Assembly (NCBI GenBank): GCA_015039465.1
Contig: MU130037.1
Span: 5,374-69,373 of the forward strand
From: Phlegmacium glaucopus
Lineage: Eukaryota; Basidiomycota; Agaricomycetes; Agaricales; Cortinariaceae
DNA length: 64,000 nucleotides
Direction: 5' to 3'
The position numbers and the translations under genes were made by a program. Shown piece after piece: positions 47,701 to 58,828 of the stretch (positions are counted from its first letter, which is position 1; the number at the start of each line of letters is the position of its first letter). The notes beneath the pieces are model-generated. The model worked only from the letters and a program-made list of their open reading frames with translations, had not been told where the DNA came from and searched no databases.

Positions 47701-50490
47701 GATCAACAACACTGGGAATTCCCACCTACGATAAACCCTGAGTCTGGTGGAGATGGCTTGGATGACGAGTCTGGAATTATTTACGACCTTGTGGGCTATG
47801 TTCTGGTCAATTACAAACGCTCACATTTCACCGCAAGATATGTCTGTCCAAATGACACAGCAACAATCTACACATATGACAGCATGCGGCACAATGGATA
47901 TCCAATCATTGAGAAAAATGCGACTTTCAGTACTCATATGGCTGGCCGGGATATTGTACTACCTCGTGGCTTTGCAATTTGGGAGGCATTTTATCATCTG
48001 CGTGGTGGACTTGCTGCACAGGACGAATTCTACGAAACTCGAATTGAGGAATACCATGACCGATTCAACCTATCCTTCTCCGAGCGAAACCTTGAAAAGC
48101 TCCCACATGTTTCATTTCAGCATACCGATTTCAAGGAGATGCCAAAGAACAATCGGAACTGGATAGCAATGCACACACGAAGTGAAACAGCGGAATATGT
48201 CTCAACTCAACCTCCACCGAGTCCCATTACCTCAGCTTTGGTTGATGGCCCAGAATCGGAGGAAGAGACTACGCCACTACCAGTGACTCGGAAAGCTCTA
48301 AACTCAACAAACCTCACCATGACAGCTCCTTCCCTTTCCCAAGATTCACTCCCTGACTCTGATTTTGCTGTAAACTGCCGCTGTGGTGCAACAGGTGATG
48401 GAAACATTGTTTACTATCAGGAAGATGGCGAGGTTATTCAATGCAACGAGTGTAAAGATTGGTCACATATCGCATGCCAGAGGGAAGGAAGAGCAAGTAA
48501 TCTGCCGAAGAAAAAACCTTCCTCTGCGATAGTTGTGACATATGGAGAATTGGCAGTTCATCCAGTTCAAACTGAACTGAACTGCTGAACTGATAGGTCC
48601 TCGAAGGATGAGAAATTCCTAGATATTGATCCATGTTTCCTGGAAATTGGCTCTTTGGTGATGTACAAATGATTTGGAAGTCCTTTTGGGAGTAAAACAA
48701 TGATTGAGCAAGGAGATAATGGCCCTGTATATGATGTGATTATGTTATATATTAGCATTATCCATTTTGGAACATAAATACAAATCAGTGGTGTTATATA
48801 TTCTCAAGGGGTCCTGAGATCATACATGAGTAGAAATTGAGTGCCTAAGGCCTAAGGATGGTCCTTGGACGATGGAATTTCCAATAATAAGTAAAATATA
48901 GAATTTATAACAGTTCTTCAGTTCAGTTCAGTTCGAACCGGTTCTTTAACAGTTCAGTTCAGTTCAGGAAAAACTTAGTCAGTTCAGTTCTCAGTTCAGC
49001 AAAAAATGCTGCTGAACTGAACTGAACTGAACTTTGGCATCACTAGATGGCGAGGTTATTCAATGCAACGAGTGTAAAGATTGGCCACATATCGCATGCC
49101 AGAGGGAAGGAAGAGCAAGTAATCTGCCGAAGAAAAAACCCTTCCTCTGCGATAGTTGTGATCCCAAGGTTATCAAGCAAGTGCTCCATGGGAGTTCAAA
49201 AAAACTGTAAGTGCGAAAGGATCACTCAGAGCGTTCAACCTTGCTGAATTAGACCTAAATTTTTAGAGTTTTAAAGCCTCGCAGCAAGCGAGTGGAACTT
49301 CGCCTCAGGTATTTACCATGACTACTAATGCGCAGCTCTACTAGATCATGCTAACTATTTAAATAGGCCTGGACGGGGTGCGCTTGTTCGTCAACGTGAC
49401 TTCTGGTACCCTGTTCGTGTGATTCAAAAGGAATCTTCTGCAAAATGGCGAGTACGGTGGTGGAGGGGGTGTAAATTCCCATCAGACCAAGAAGGAATTG
49501 AACTGGCAGGAAGTTTTTCTACCGTTGGGTTACCTGATATCGTTGACTCCCTATGGCTTCTGCAGGCAGAAAGGCGAAAGATACGAGTGAGTTCTCTGAA
49601 ATTATCTATGGAAATGGTTGCTGAGTAGATTATTCCATCGCAGCTTGGAAAATGGGCCCACCCACATGAAACCAGAACAACAGAGGATGTCCTCTCTGAA
49701 CCATCCTCAATTCCCTATACAAGAGAAGTCAATGAGGCCCTCCAACCATACAGAGGTGTCCTGCAGAGGCTACTCACAGCGCCCAATAGTTCCCACAATG
49801 AAATTGCGAGCAACGTCACACCTGCCAAGAAGTGGCTTCAAGACAATGATAAGGACCTCAGTACAGCAACGGTTCCTTATGTTGGAACATTATCAATCAT
49901 TGAGCGGGCACAAATCGCAAACTGGTTTGAGACTCATATCAGCCGAGAGAAGGATGTCCGAACTCTTTGGATGGGCCTCTTACCAATCGCACATGCACAC
50001 ACACTCTTCATCGCATATCGGATGACCAAGGATCCAGCTTTCCGAGGCTTAACTGATCTGGACATGCTCCAGAAGGCTTGGGTCGCCCAACTGACAAGTG
50101 TTCCTTCTTTCTTGGGTGATGTTGATGTTGACAGGGAGTGCCTGGAGAAACTGGAAGAAGAAATGTTCGAGAAAACAGACCGATCTGGACCATCGGGGAA
50201 CTGGCAGTGGGGTTTGGATGCTGGACATCACCAAGATGGTTGGGATCCATCTTTTGGTGTACCAAAGACTTGGAGGGGGAAGACGCGAGAGGGAAGTGAG
50301 ACCGAAATTGAGGTAAGTTTCAAATCTGAGTCATCCTCCCATCGGAATGCTAATGGTCACGACTCGCATCCAGCGTGGACCAGAATACATACCTTTTAGG
50401 AGTCCAACCCCAGAAGTTGACATGAGGCCTCGGCCAAAGCCACGTCCTTTAAAGAAGAAGATTACCGAGAAGAAACTGAAGCATGGGTAG
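44758..50490 (+). pseudogene. MULE transposase fused to USP-like protease and PHD finger
   Basis: Joined exons read: PDEPGSGSGTIGLVSDKG (44755), EVTGYILKPKKG, EQRVPMRAP, then a GCM1/WRKY-like zinc finger (WATKSHGVRGG...IIECDNPDC...CKCGAVLFHIQC...HFANAGDHNH, about 45210-45485). A transposase core follows, with LVSDAAHGWWKERTSL, YTNGASADHFKYHF, DELFAGV-intron-VDFSEAERAGF and EEAMHWKLYSGCGRDH. After LEGYLR-intron-GGVPIRYG comes a USP-like domain with Cys box NSCWLDASLQ (about 46986) and His box SHFTARYV (about 47820). Next is a PHD finger CRCG...CNECKDWSHIACQ (48380-48480) and a FWYPVRVI..WRVRWWRGC module (about 49400). Stop at 50488-50490. The start exon is unclear (candidate ATG near 44652). 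A 506-bp insertion and one-base loss break the PHD finger, so this copy is probably inactive. Confidence 0.8.
48423..49161 (+). repeat. 116-bp direct duplication around a 506-bp insertion in the PHD exon
   Basis: 48423-48538 recurs at 49045-49161 with one extra C in the second copy. The first copy has lost that C and is frameshifted; the second continues correctly (LCDSCDPKV). Between them, 48539-49044 is foreign sequence rich in AGTTCAGTTC / GAACTGAACT at both ends. Confidence 0.9.
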
Positions 50491-50559
50491 GACTCAGGAG
50501 TCTGTGCACTAAGTATTGGGTAACTGGTCCAACAGATGACAGGTAATTTATATGATAAT

Positions 50560-50794
50560 TTACTTTACTTAAATACTCGCAGCTATGCATGATAACTCGT
50601 GAATGAATTGGGTGACTCGCAACACTCGCAAGAAATCCCATGGTTATTCACAAAGACTCGCAAGTCATTCGCAAAATACTCGCAAGTCATTCTCAAGTAC
50701 TCGCAAGTCACTCAAATTACCCTCAAGTCACTCGCAAATACTCTCACATTGCTCGCATGCCAGTCGCAAATGACTCGCAAATTTTCCAGTGCCC
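50560..50794 (+). repeat. Right subterminal repeat array of the MULE
   Basis: About twelve copies of ACTCGCAAGTCA-like units, ending with the right terminal repeat CAGTGCCC at 50794. Confidence 0.85.
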
Positions 50795-50795
50795 C

Positions 50796-51749
50796 AATTC
50801 TATCAGTAACGATAATCATCTTTTTTTACGCTTTCAGTTGTGCAGATTTTCAGGAATCTGACAACACTATTCCAACTCGGTTTGGTTCAAACCACAGCAT
50901 TTGTTTGCTATGATTTCGTCGCTCAATCCATCCTAGTATGTATACACTGCTATGCCTATCATGTATTTTACTGATGCAAATGTTAAAGATATACCGTTGC
51001 TGGATTGTGTGGGGTTGCAATATCCGTGTTGTGATCCTTCCTTCAATCTTAGCAGTTGCATACTTAGGTCAGTAAACCTATCTTATTTGACTGGTAAATT
51101 TAAAATCATTTCCTCTAGTTATCTGCCTAGTAGGCAGCTTCCGGTCCATCCTCTCAGGCCAAGTTGTACAACCTGACTGGTCGTATAGGGTGGCCCTGGC
51201 AGCTCTCGCCATTCCCATGACCGTGAATGCACTGGTGACGTTCTTAATTGTGTTCAAGATCTTCAGGGTGTACCGTGAAATCGGGTCTACCTCAGACGAC
51301 CAAGGTTTGGGCGCTACTGCCGGGAGCAAAATTCGGGCTGTCATATTCATAATAATTGAATCTGACATGATATTGTTTTCAATCCAATTGGCTCGGCTCC
51401 TGTGTTCCGTTTTTTTAGTGACGGGCGCTGGCATTATAACTCTTCAGATCATCATTTATATCCACCAAATGTTCATCGTGATTACAACATCAGTCACTAC
51501 TACTTCTTATTTTACTGATAAAATGGGTCTGTCTAGGGTATAGCATCTACAATCATCCTGGCGGTCTCCATGGGATTGTCCTTCCACGATAAGGAATCCA
51601 TGAGCGACTCTACCATTGAGAGTTTGCGCTTTGCGGCCAACAATCCAAATTCAATATCGGAAACGGAAGATCATGATGCCGGTATTGTCAATGGAGACGA
51701 TAACATTGGCGTTCGACAAGGTGACGATATCGAAATGGTAGATAGATGA
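50796..51749 (+). pseudogene. Membrane protein gene A, copy 6, 3' part
   Basis: Resumes at AATTCTATCAGTAACG and contains intron 2 and exons 3-6 to TGA at 51747-51749, with an in-frame 3-nt loss near 51562 (LAVS instead of LVRVS) and otherwise open exons (MTVNALVTFLIVFKIF, IIIESDMILFSIQLARLL). Precise loss of the 7.1-kb element with one target copy would leave a contiguous exon, but the first start codon would still be missing. Confidence 0.85.
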
Positions 51750-52297
51750 TCACATAGAGCCCGGAGGCAGCGTTCGAGGCAGCATGCACTAGACTTGTAG
51801 ATATGGCACATGTACATACACTGGCCTTGGTCGAAAACTTCCATAACGAGCGCTCGGCACCTTATTTCACCTTATACCGTAGTCTATTTCTTATTTCTCC
51901 CGTCTTGATTATCCATTTTTTGCACCTAGCAGGATAGCCATCGAGCCTGGTATATTTGACATTCACATTTCGTCTGCGAATACTCACTGTATTTATTGTA
52001 TTCAGTATCTTCTATTTCATTCCTTCGATAATCTACCCAATCATAAAATGCCTTCAAAAGATGTTAGAGCGTTGGGAAAAATCAGTCCAAATATTGATGG
52101 TGTTGATTGGGTGTTAATCATCAGAGAAACGACATAGCATATAAGACATTCCCAATCGGGGAGGGGATAGGTCAATCAAGCCAACCCATTTTTTTTCCAT
52201 TTTTTCATTGACACTTTTCAAATCGGCCAGATACGCATCGACGCACGCACGCAACTCGTGTATAGCTTGGAACTAAAGTCGTAGCCTAATGGCGGTT

Positions 52298-54062
52298 CTA
52301 GTGTCTATTACGACTAAACCCAACAACTCCTCCAGCAGACAGGGGTAAACCTCCTCCTCCCGCAGCACCCCGTCTCATCTCCATTTCATCCAACCCCGGC
52401 TCTTCCAGAATCTTCTCAACCTCTGCTAAAATCGGTTGATACGCAGCTAAGAGCACACGACAAAAAATGATCAGAGGACGCCCAAGTTACATAAAAACCT
52501 AAGGCTAAATAAAACACGTACTATATCGTTCTTCAGCAAGTGTAAATCCATCTCTACGTAGTTGCTTCCCTTGATTGTCACTGTTGTCATGAGCCTTCGG
52601 GTCCAGTATTCACCTGGGAAGCGCGTGTTGGGAAGAATATAAGAGGGCACATAAGGACTAACGTGAACGAGCGTAGAACATGGCTAACGTTTCTCCAGGT
52701 AACGGAGTATTTTGGATATCTTCCGGTGAACGTGTGGTATCTCTCGATACACCGATGAAAGCTGTTGCTTGAGAGCGAAGTTCATCCTGAAGAGAAGAAA
52801 TAGTTACGAAACTTGAAGAGCCGCGCGTTGGATGGGGAGAGAATGAATTTTTTACCTGAGATAATTTGGTGGGTTCCTCGTCAATAAGCTGAACTTGTTC
52901 TATTTTTGTTGTTGATTGATCCTCCTCCATAATTTCAGCTGAGTTCTCCATAACTTCCTCCTCCTCGGCCTCGTCATGCTTATCAACGGCGGCATTATCT
53001 CCATCTCTTTCTTCCTCCCCCTCTTCATCGTCATCGTCATCGTCGTCATCGCTATCGTCGTCGTCGTCCCCGTCGCTGCTACTTTCTACATCACCATCCG
53101 GGATAACGACATCACTCTCCTTCAAACAAATATACTTGTCCATTTTATCTAACTGAAGTGAGTAAAAATGGTCCAAAGTATATTCGCGTGATCCGCGTTC
53201 ATAGATTCCTCCATATCTATGAAGTAAAAAAAATGTTTAACTCCCGGATTTTCAGGTGACAGGAGAGGAGGCCTCCCTTACACGTAGAGTGTGTTTCGAA
53301 GAACTGCTAACATAGCGTTATATCTTGGCAGAGGAGTTGTGAGCAATGGATCAGTAGGATCAGGTCCGTCGAGTGTCGCTGTCTTAGGGGTCTCGGGGGC
53401 AGCAGCGGGTGGCGGAACCTGTGATTTTAGGGTTTCGACAACTTCAACTATACTATAAAAACAAAAGGATACATACCTCGTCTTCGGCTTCATCGTCCTC
53501 CTCTGCACCACTATTTTGCTCCTTCCACCTCGCATCTTTATCCTTCTGTTTTTTCTTCATGCCTTTAGACTTGGCGCCACCTTTTGCTGTTGGCTTTTTC
53601 AACGTCATGCTGCTCCACTTCCCCTTCCCAGTGAGCTGATATCCATACCTTTTTTTTTAGAAAAGATGGAACTGATCAGCCCCCAAAAGATCGTGTATAA
53701 CAAAAAAAGGAATAAAAAACTTACAGATCAGTCCAAAAAACACTTTTCAATGTCTCTTCGTTAGTATCTTCATCTGTAACACCTCCAAAAAGGATCCCCA
53801 TCCCTTTTCCTGCCCATAGAGTCATCGTACAACCACTACGAAGAGAAGGGGCGTATGCATCGGATGCGCGTTTACGTCGTTCCCATTTGATCGTTAGTTG
53901 AGTTTGAGCTTGCTTGTTAGGCGCTTTCGATGTAGTTTTTGGTAGTGCGTTAACTGGTTTCGATGCGGGATTTGAATCTGCAGTAGAGGGTAATGTGATT
54001 CTTTGGGATACATTGGTTAGTATAACGATGGAAGAGTAAGATGTGGAAAGAAGTCCATTACT
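52298..54062 (-). pseudogene. Kelch protein fragment (copy K4)
   Basis: Longest of the 5'-truncated copies: LWAGKGMGILFGGV (about 53815), the linker with lysine runs, RYNAMLAVLRNTLYV, YSLQLDKMDKYICLKESDVVIPDGDVESSSDGD, a long acidic stretch, ELRSQATAFIGVSRDTTRSPEDIQ, LAMFYARSR, YQPILAEVEKILEEPGLDEMEMRRG-type text and a stop at 52298-52300. The N-terminal kelch repeats are replaced at about 54063 by spacer D, with the same join as K2 and K3. Confidence 0.75.
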
Positions 54063-54140
54063 TCAACCCGGTGTGACAGCGTGAGACAAGCAAATGGTGC
54101 AAATGGGCCAAGGTCGAGCGCACGAACAAACAGGTCTACA

Positions 54141-54832
54141 CACTCCTGGAAGCCACCAATTCTGCAGGATGCAGAATTGATGCAAAATGTAATGCAGGAT
54201 CATAAAAATCTGCATTTAGCAGAATAATTAATTCTCAAATAATTCTGCCAAGATGCAAAAAACAATTAAAATCCAGCCAGATTTATAAATTCTGCCTCAA
54301 TTTTACTTTTGGTAAAAATCTTACTTTTGCATGAATTCTGCAACAATTAGAATCCAATTAGAATGTAAGATTCTACCTTAATTTCACAAGATGCAGAATT
54401 TATCAAGAATGATAAATTCTCAATGGATTTAGCAAACTGCAAAATGTTGTCAGAATTCATCATTCTGCATTTTGCCCCCCACTACATAATTGATTCTGCA
54501 AAATGCAGAATAATGAATGCTGACAACATTTTGCAGTTTGCAAAATCCATTGAGAATTTATCATTCTTGATAAATTCTGCATCTTGTGAAATTAAGGTAG
54601 AATCTTACATTCTAATTGGATTCTAATTGTTGCAGAATTCATGCAAAAGTAAGATTTTTACCAAAAGTAAAATTGAGGCAGAATTAATAAATCTGGCTGG
54701 ATTTTAATTGTTTTTTGCATCTTGGCAGAATTATTTAAGAATTAATTATTCTACTAAATGCAGATTTTTATGATCCTGCATTACATTTTGCATCAATTCT
54801 GCACCCTGCAGAATTGGTGGCTTCCAGGAGTG
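54141..54832. mobile_element. Long-hairpin MITE (CACTC ends)
   Basis: 692 bp that is almost one inverted repeat: the left arm from CACTCCTGGAAGCCACCAAT matches the right arm, ending in CTTCCAGGAGTG, over about 330 bp, with a short loop near 54475-54490. The flanking ACA is duplicated (54138-54140, 54833-54835). The AT-rich arms are full of TTCTGCA/TGCAGAA. CACTC-type ends and a 3-bp duplication fit a non-autonomous CACTA-like element. It encodes nothing. Confidence 0.9.
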
Positions 54833-54835
54833 ACA

Positions 54836-55572
54836 TCAAGAACTTTTGGCTATAATATTCAGGAGCCGACAGAAGTTCTCGATACCATTGTTGAATATTT
54901 GAATCACAGTTAGACCATTCTTACTCATCCCCTTCAACGCACACCTACAAGACGATGGTGCACCACATATATGCAGAAGCATTGAACACAAAAGGTCAAG
55001 TTAATTTCACTTTAACACGCATACAATGGCTTACTGCGTTTAATCGTAGACCTATCTTCTTTGTACACTCGTCGTAAAACGCCTTCAACAGGTGTTTGAG
55101 TGTAGGGAAAGATCAGTCCAACTCAAAGCAACAATGAAAATCAACCTCATCTCATCGTCTCCAAAATCTGTTCAGGATTGTTCATCAGCCGAGTATTGAT
55201 GAGGTGGAGATGGTAGCGTTGATCGGTGTGTTAACCATCAGAAAAGCGACCCACCATAGGTTTTTCCGCGTTTGAATCCATTGAATAGAGGTAAGTTGAT
55301 GGATACATCAAAAGTTTGATCGATAGATAATCACTATAATCATCTTTTTGGTGATATATTTCGATGATGGAAGCCACCAGTAGTGAGGCCGGGCTTACCT
55401 TTCAAAAAAAACTCGGTTAATACCCAAGGTAACAGGTTCCATAGCGTCAAATTAGTTAGTGGTAACACGTTCCTACCTGACCAACAGCAACAGTTTGTTG
55501 AGATCATTGCGAACTTCAAGCTTTACCATAGTGACTTTATTTGATATAGATGCTAGACTCTTATATAAAGCA
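54836..55572 (+). promoter_or_regulatory. Spacer D and upstream region of A8
   Basis: Continues the spacer at ATCAAGAAC, then the conserved A flank with GGTTAATACCCAAGGTAAC at about 55416. No gene is seen. Confidence 0.4.
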
Positions 55573-56861
55573 ATGGTCAGAGATGAAATAGGTCATTACA
55601 ACAGACACGAAGTCATGAAGCTAACTCTTGGAGACTTTATTCTCATTGGAAGATTTCTCGAATGCTTCCTCTACGGTAAGACATTTTTTGTACAACTTGC
55701 ACGACCCTTGCTAAAGAAATATAATATTAATCTGTCCCAGGACTTTATTCCGGCATATTTGCCATATATTTACGAGGAACATCGAAAAGAAGCACCGACA
55801 AGAGGAATAATATCCTTTTCTACGCTCTCTGTGCTCTCTACGTTCTATCTGTTGTTACCCTCGTGATTGGTACAGCAGCTTTCATATATGATGTCAGTAA
55901 CAATTCTATCAGTAACGATAACCATCTTTTTTTACGCTTTCAGTTGTGCAGATTATCGGGAATCTGACAACAATACTCCAACTCCTTCTTGTTCAAAGCA
56001 CAGTATTTGGTTGCTGTGATTTCATTGCTCAATCCATCCTGGTATGTATACACTGCTATGCCTATCATTTATTTTACTGATGCAAATCTTAAAGATCTAC
56101 CGTTGCTGGATTGTGTGGGGTTGTAATATCCGTGTTGTGATCCTTCCTTCAATCTTAGCAGTTGCATACTTAGGTTAGTCAACCTATCTTATTTGACTGG
56201 CAAATTTCAAATCATTTCCTCTAGTTATCTGGCTAATAGTTGGCAGCTTCGAGTCCATCCTCTCAGGCCAATTTGTAGAAGCTCACTGGACGTATGGGGG
56301 GACCCTGGCAGCTCTCGCCATGTCCATGACCGTGAATGCACTGGTGACGTTCTTAATTGTGTTTAAGATCTTCAGGGCGTACCGTGAAATCGGGTCTACC
56401 TCAGACGACCAAAGTTTGGGCGCTACTGGCGGGAGCAAAATTCGGGCCGTCATATTCATAATAATTGAATCTGGCATGATATTGTTTTCAGTCCAATTGG
56501 CTCGGCTTTTGGCTTCCATTTTTGCAGCGACGGACGCTGGCATTAGAAGTCTTCAGATGATCCTTTGTATCCACCAAATGTTGAATGTAATTACAACATC
56601 AATCCCTGCTACTTCTTATTTTACTGATAACATGGGTCTGTCTAGGGTATAACACCTACAATCATCCTGGTGCGGGTCTCCATGGGATTGTCCTTCCACG
56701 ATAAGGAATCCATGAGAGAATCTACCATCGAGAGTTTGCGTTTTGTGGCCAACAATCCAAATTCAATATCGGAAACGGAAGATCATGATGCCGGTATTGT
56801 CAATGAAGACGATAACATTGGCGTTCGACAAGGTGACGAAATCGAGATGGTAGATAGATGA
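55573..56861 (+). CDS. Seven-helix membrane protein, family A, copy 8 (intact)
   Basis: ATG at 55573 (MVRDEIGHYNRHEVMKL), standard six exons, TGA at 56859-56861. The 32-nt intron 2 and the GTGATT/GTAATT-type last intron are kept. Exons show no stop. Helices include NALVTFLIVFKIF and IIESGMILFSVQLARLLASIF. The segment after helix 2 differs from the others (VTLVIGTAAFIYDV). Convergent with K5. Confidence 0.85.
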
Positions 56862-57376
56862 TCACATAGAGCCCGGAGGCAGCATTCAAGGCAGCATGTA
56901 GATATGGCACATGTACATAAACCTGGCCTTGGTCGAAAACCTTCCATAACGAGCGCTCGGCACCTTATTTCACCTTATCCATTTTGTGCACCTAGCAGAA
57001 TAGCCATCGAGCATGGTATATTTCATATTCACATTTCGTCTTCGAATACTCACTGTGTTATATTCAGCCATCTTCCCTTTCATTCCTTTGATAATTTACC
57101 CAGTCAGTCGTAAAAGGCCTTCAAAAGATGTTAGAGCGTTGGGAAAGATCAGTCCAAATGTTGATGGGGTCGAGATGGCAGTGTGTTGATCATCAAAGAA
57201 ACGACATAGCATATAAGACGTTCCCTTGCCCAATCGAGGAGGGGATGGGTCAATCAAACCAACTCATTTTTTTTCCGTTTTTTTTCATTGAAACTTTCAA
57301 ATCAACCAGATACGCACCGACGTACGTACCTAACTCGTGTATAGCTTTAAACTAAAGTCGTAGCCTAATGGCAGTT

Positions 57377-58828
57377 CTAGCGTCTATTACGACCAAACCC
57401 AACAACCCTCCAGCAGACAGGGGTGAACCTCCTCCTCCCGCAGCACCCCGTCTCATCTCCTCCTTCATCTAACCCCGCCTCTTCCAGAATCTTCTCAACC
57501 TCTGCTAAAATCGGTTTATACCCAGCTTTAAAAGGCAGCAGTAAAAATAATCGCAGCGAACAAAAATAATAAGCTAAAAACAATGTACTATATCGTTCTT
57601 CAGCAAGTGTAAATCCATCTCTGCGTAGTTGTTTCCCTTGATTATCGCTGTTGCCATGAGCTTTTTGAGTCCAGTATTCACCTGGGAAGCGCGGTCAGAA
57701 GAATATTATAAGAGGCAGAGAAGAACTAACGTGAACGAGCGTAGAACATGGCTAACGTGTCTCCAGGTAACGGAGTACTTTGGATATCTTCCGGCGAACA
57801 TGTGGTATCTTTTGATACACCGGGCACCCATGAAAGCTGTTGCTTGAGAGCGAAGTTCATCCTGAAGAGAAGAAATAGTTTTTAAAAATATTGAAGAGAG
57901 TGTGCGTTGGATGGGGAGAGAATGAATTTTACCTGAGATAGTTTGGGCTCCTCGTCAATAAGTTCGATTTTTGTTGTTGATTGATCCTCCTCCTCCGCAC
58001 TCTCGGCCGCGTTCTCCACAACTTCCTCCTCGTAAGCCTTGTCAGCCTCAACATCAACATTATCTCCACCTATTTCTTCATAGTCATCGTCATCGTCATC
58101 ATCGCCATCGTCTCTTCGTTAGTATCTTCATCCGTAACACCTCCAAAAAGGATCCCCATCCCTTTTCCTGCCCATAGAGTCATCGTACAGCCACTACGAA
58201 GAGAGGAGGCGTATGCATCGGATGCGCGTTTACGTCGTTCCCATTTGATCGTTAGTTGAGTTTGAGCTTGCTTGTTAGGCGCTTTCGATGTAGTTTTTGG
58301 GGTGCACTAACTGGTTTCGAGGCAGGACTTGGATCTGCAGCAGAGGGTAATGTGATTCTTGGGGAGACGTTGTTAGCATAACGAAGGAAGGGGAAGATGT
58401 AGAAAGAAGTGCATTACTTCAGTAACCATGTATCATCGAGCATTACGCCAACTGGACGTTTTCCTTTTGCGTATTCCTTTAAGTTTGCAGTCAGACATTG
58501 GAGGGTTGGGAAGAGCAGACCGTGTAAAATGATGCCGTCGGCACAAGGCAGAAAAGAGAAACCACTACGTGGTCTGTGTTGTTCTCTTACTGAGAAGGCG
58601 ATGTTCATCCCTGGAACTTACGAGGTAAAAACTCATGATGGTTTAGCATCCATTTCTCTAAATTCGACTTGATTCCATTTGTACTCTTGCATGTCGAATA
58701 ACCACAAGTCGTTTAGATAGCGAGCTAACGGTTATTAGGTGTCAGACAACCTCATTTGAAGTCACACAATTGACGCGTACTTGTCACTCCAGGATCGTAG
58801 GGTCCTCTAAATAGTACAAGGTAGTGTG
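57377..58828 (-). pseudogene. Kelch protein fragment (copy K5)
   Basis: Begins at its 5' end in the middle of the kelch part (YYLEDPTILE-like, from FGGFYDPG; about 58828-58790), then FSFLPCADGIILHG and KEYAKGKRPVGVML (about 58550-58460), WAGKGMGILFGGV, a deletion removing the linker and RYNAM block (join near 58112), and the acidic and C-terminal parts with a +1 frameshift near 57465 that is compensated by a loss near 57410. Stop at 57377-57379. Its 5' part has been replaced by the kinase-like gene. Confidence 0.7.

Larger units (their letters stand above)
43687..50794 (+). mobile_element. Mutator-like DNA transposon (MULE) with USP-like and PHD domains
   Basis: 7108 bp. The terminal inverted repeats are about 28 bp: GGGCATAGAGAAATT at the left and GGGCACTGGAAAATT read backward from the right, both followed by GCGAGTCA. 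The 9-bp target duplication is typical of Mutator-like elements. Arrays of CTCGCAAGTAA-type repeats lie inside both ends. One large gene (about 44758-50490) has a WRKY-GCM1 type zinc finger and a transposase core; such zinc fingers are known partners of MULE transposases. It is inserted in exon 2 of A6. Confidence 0.85.
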
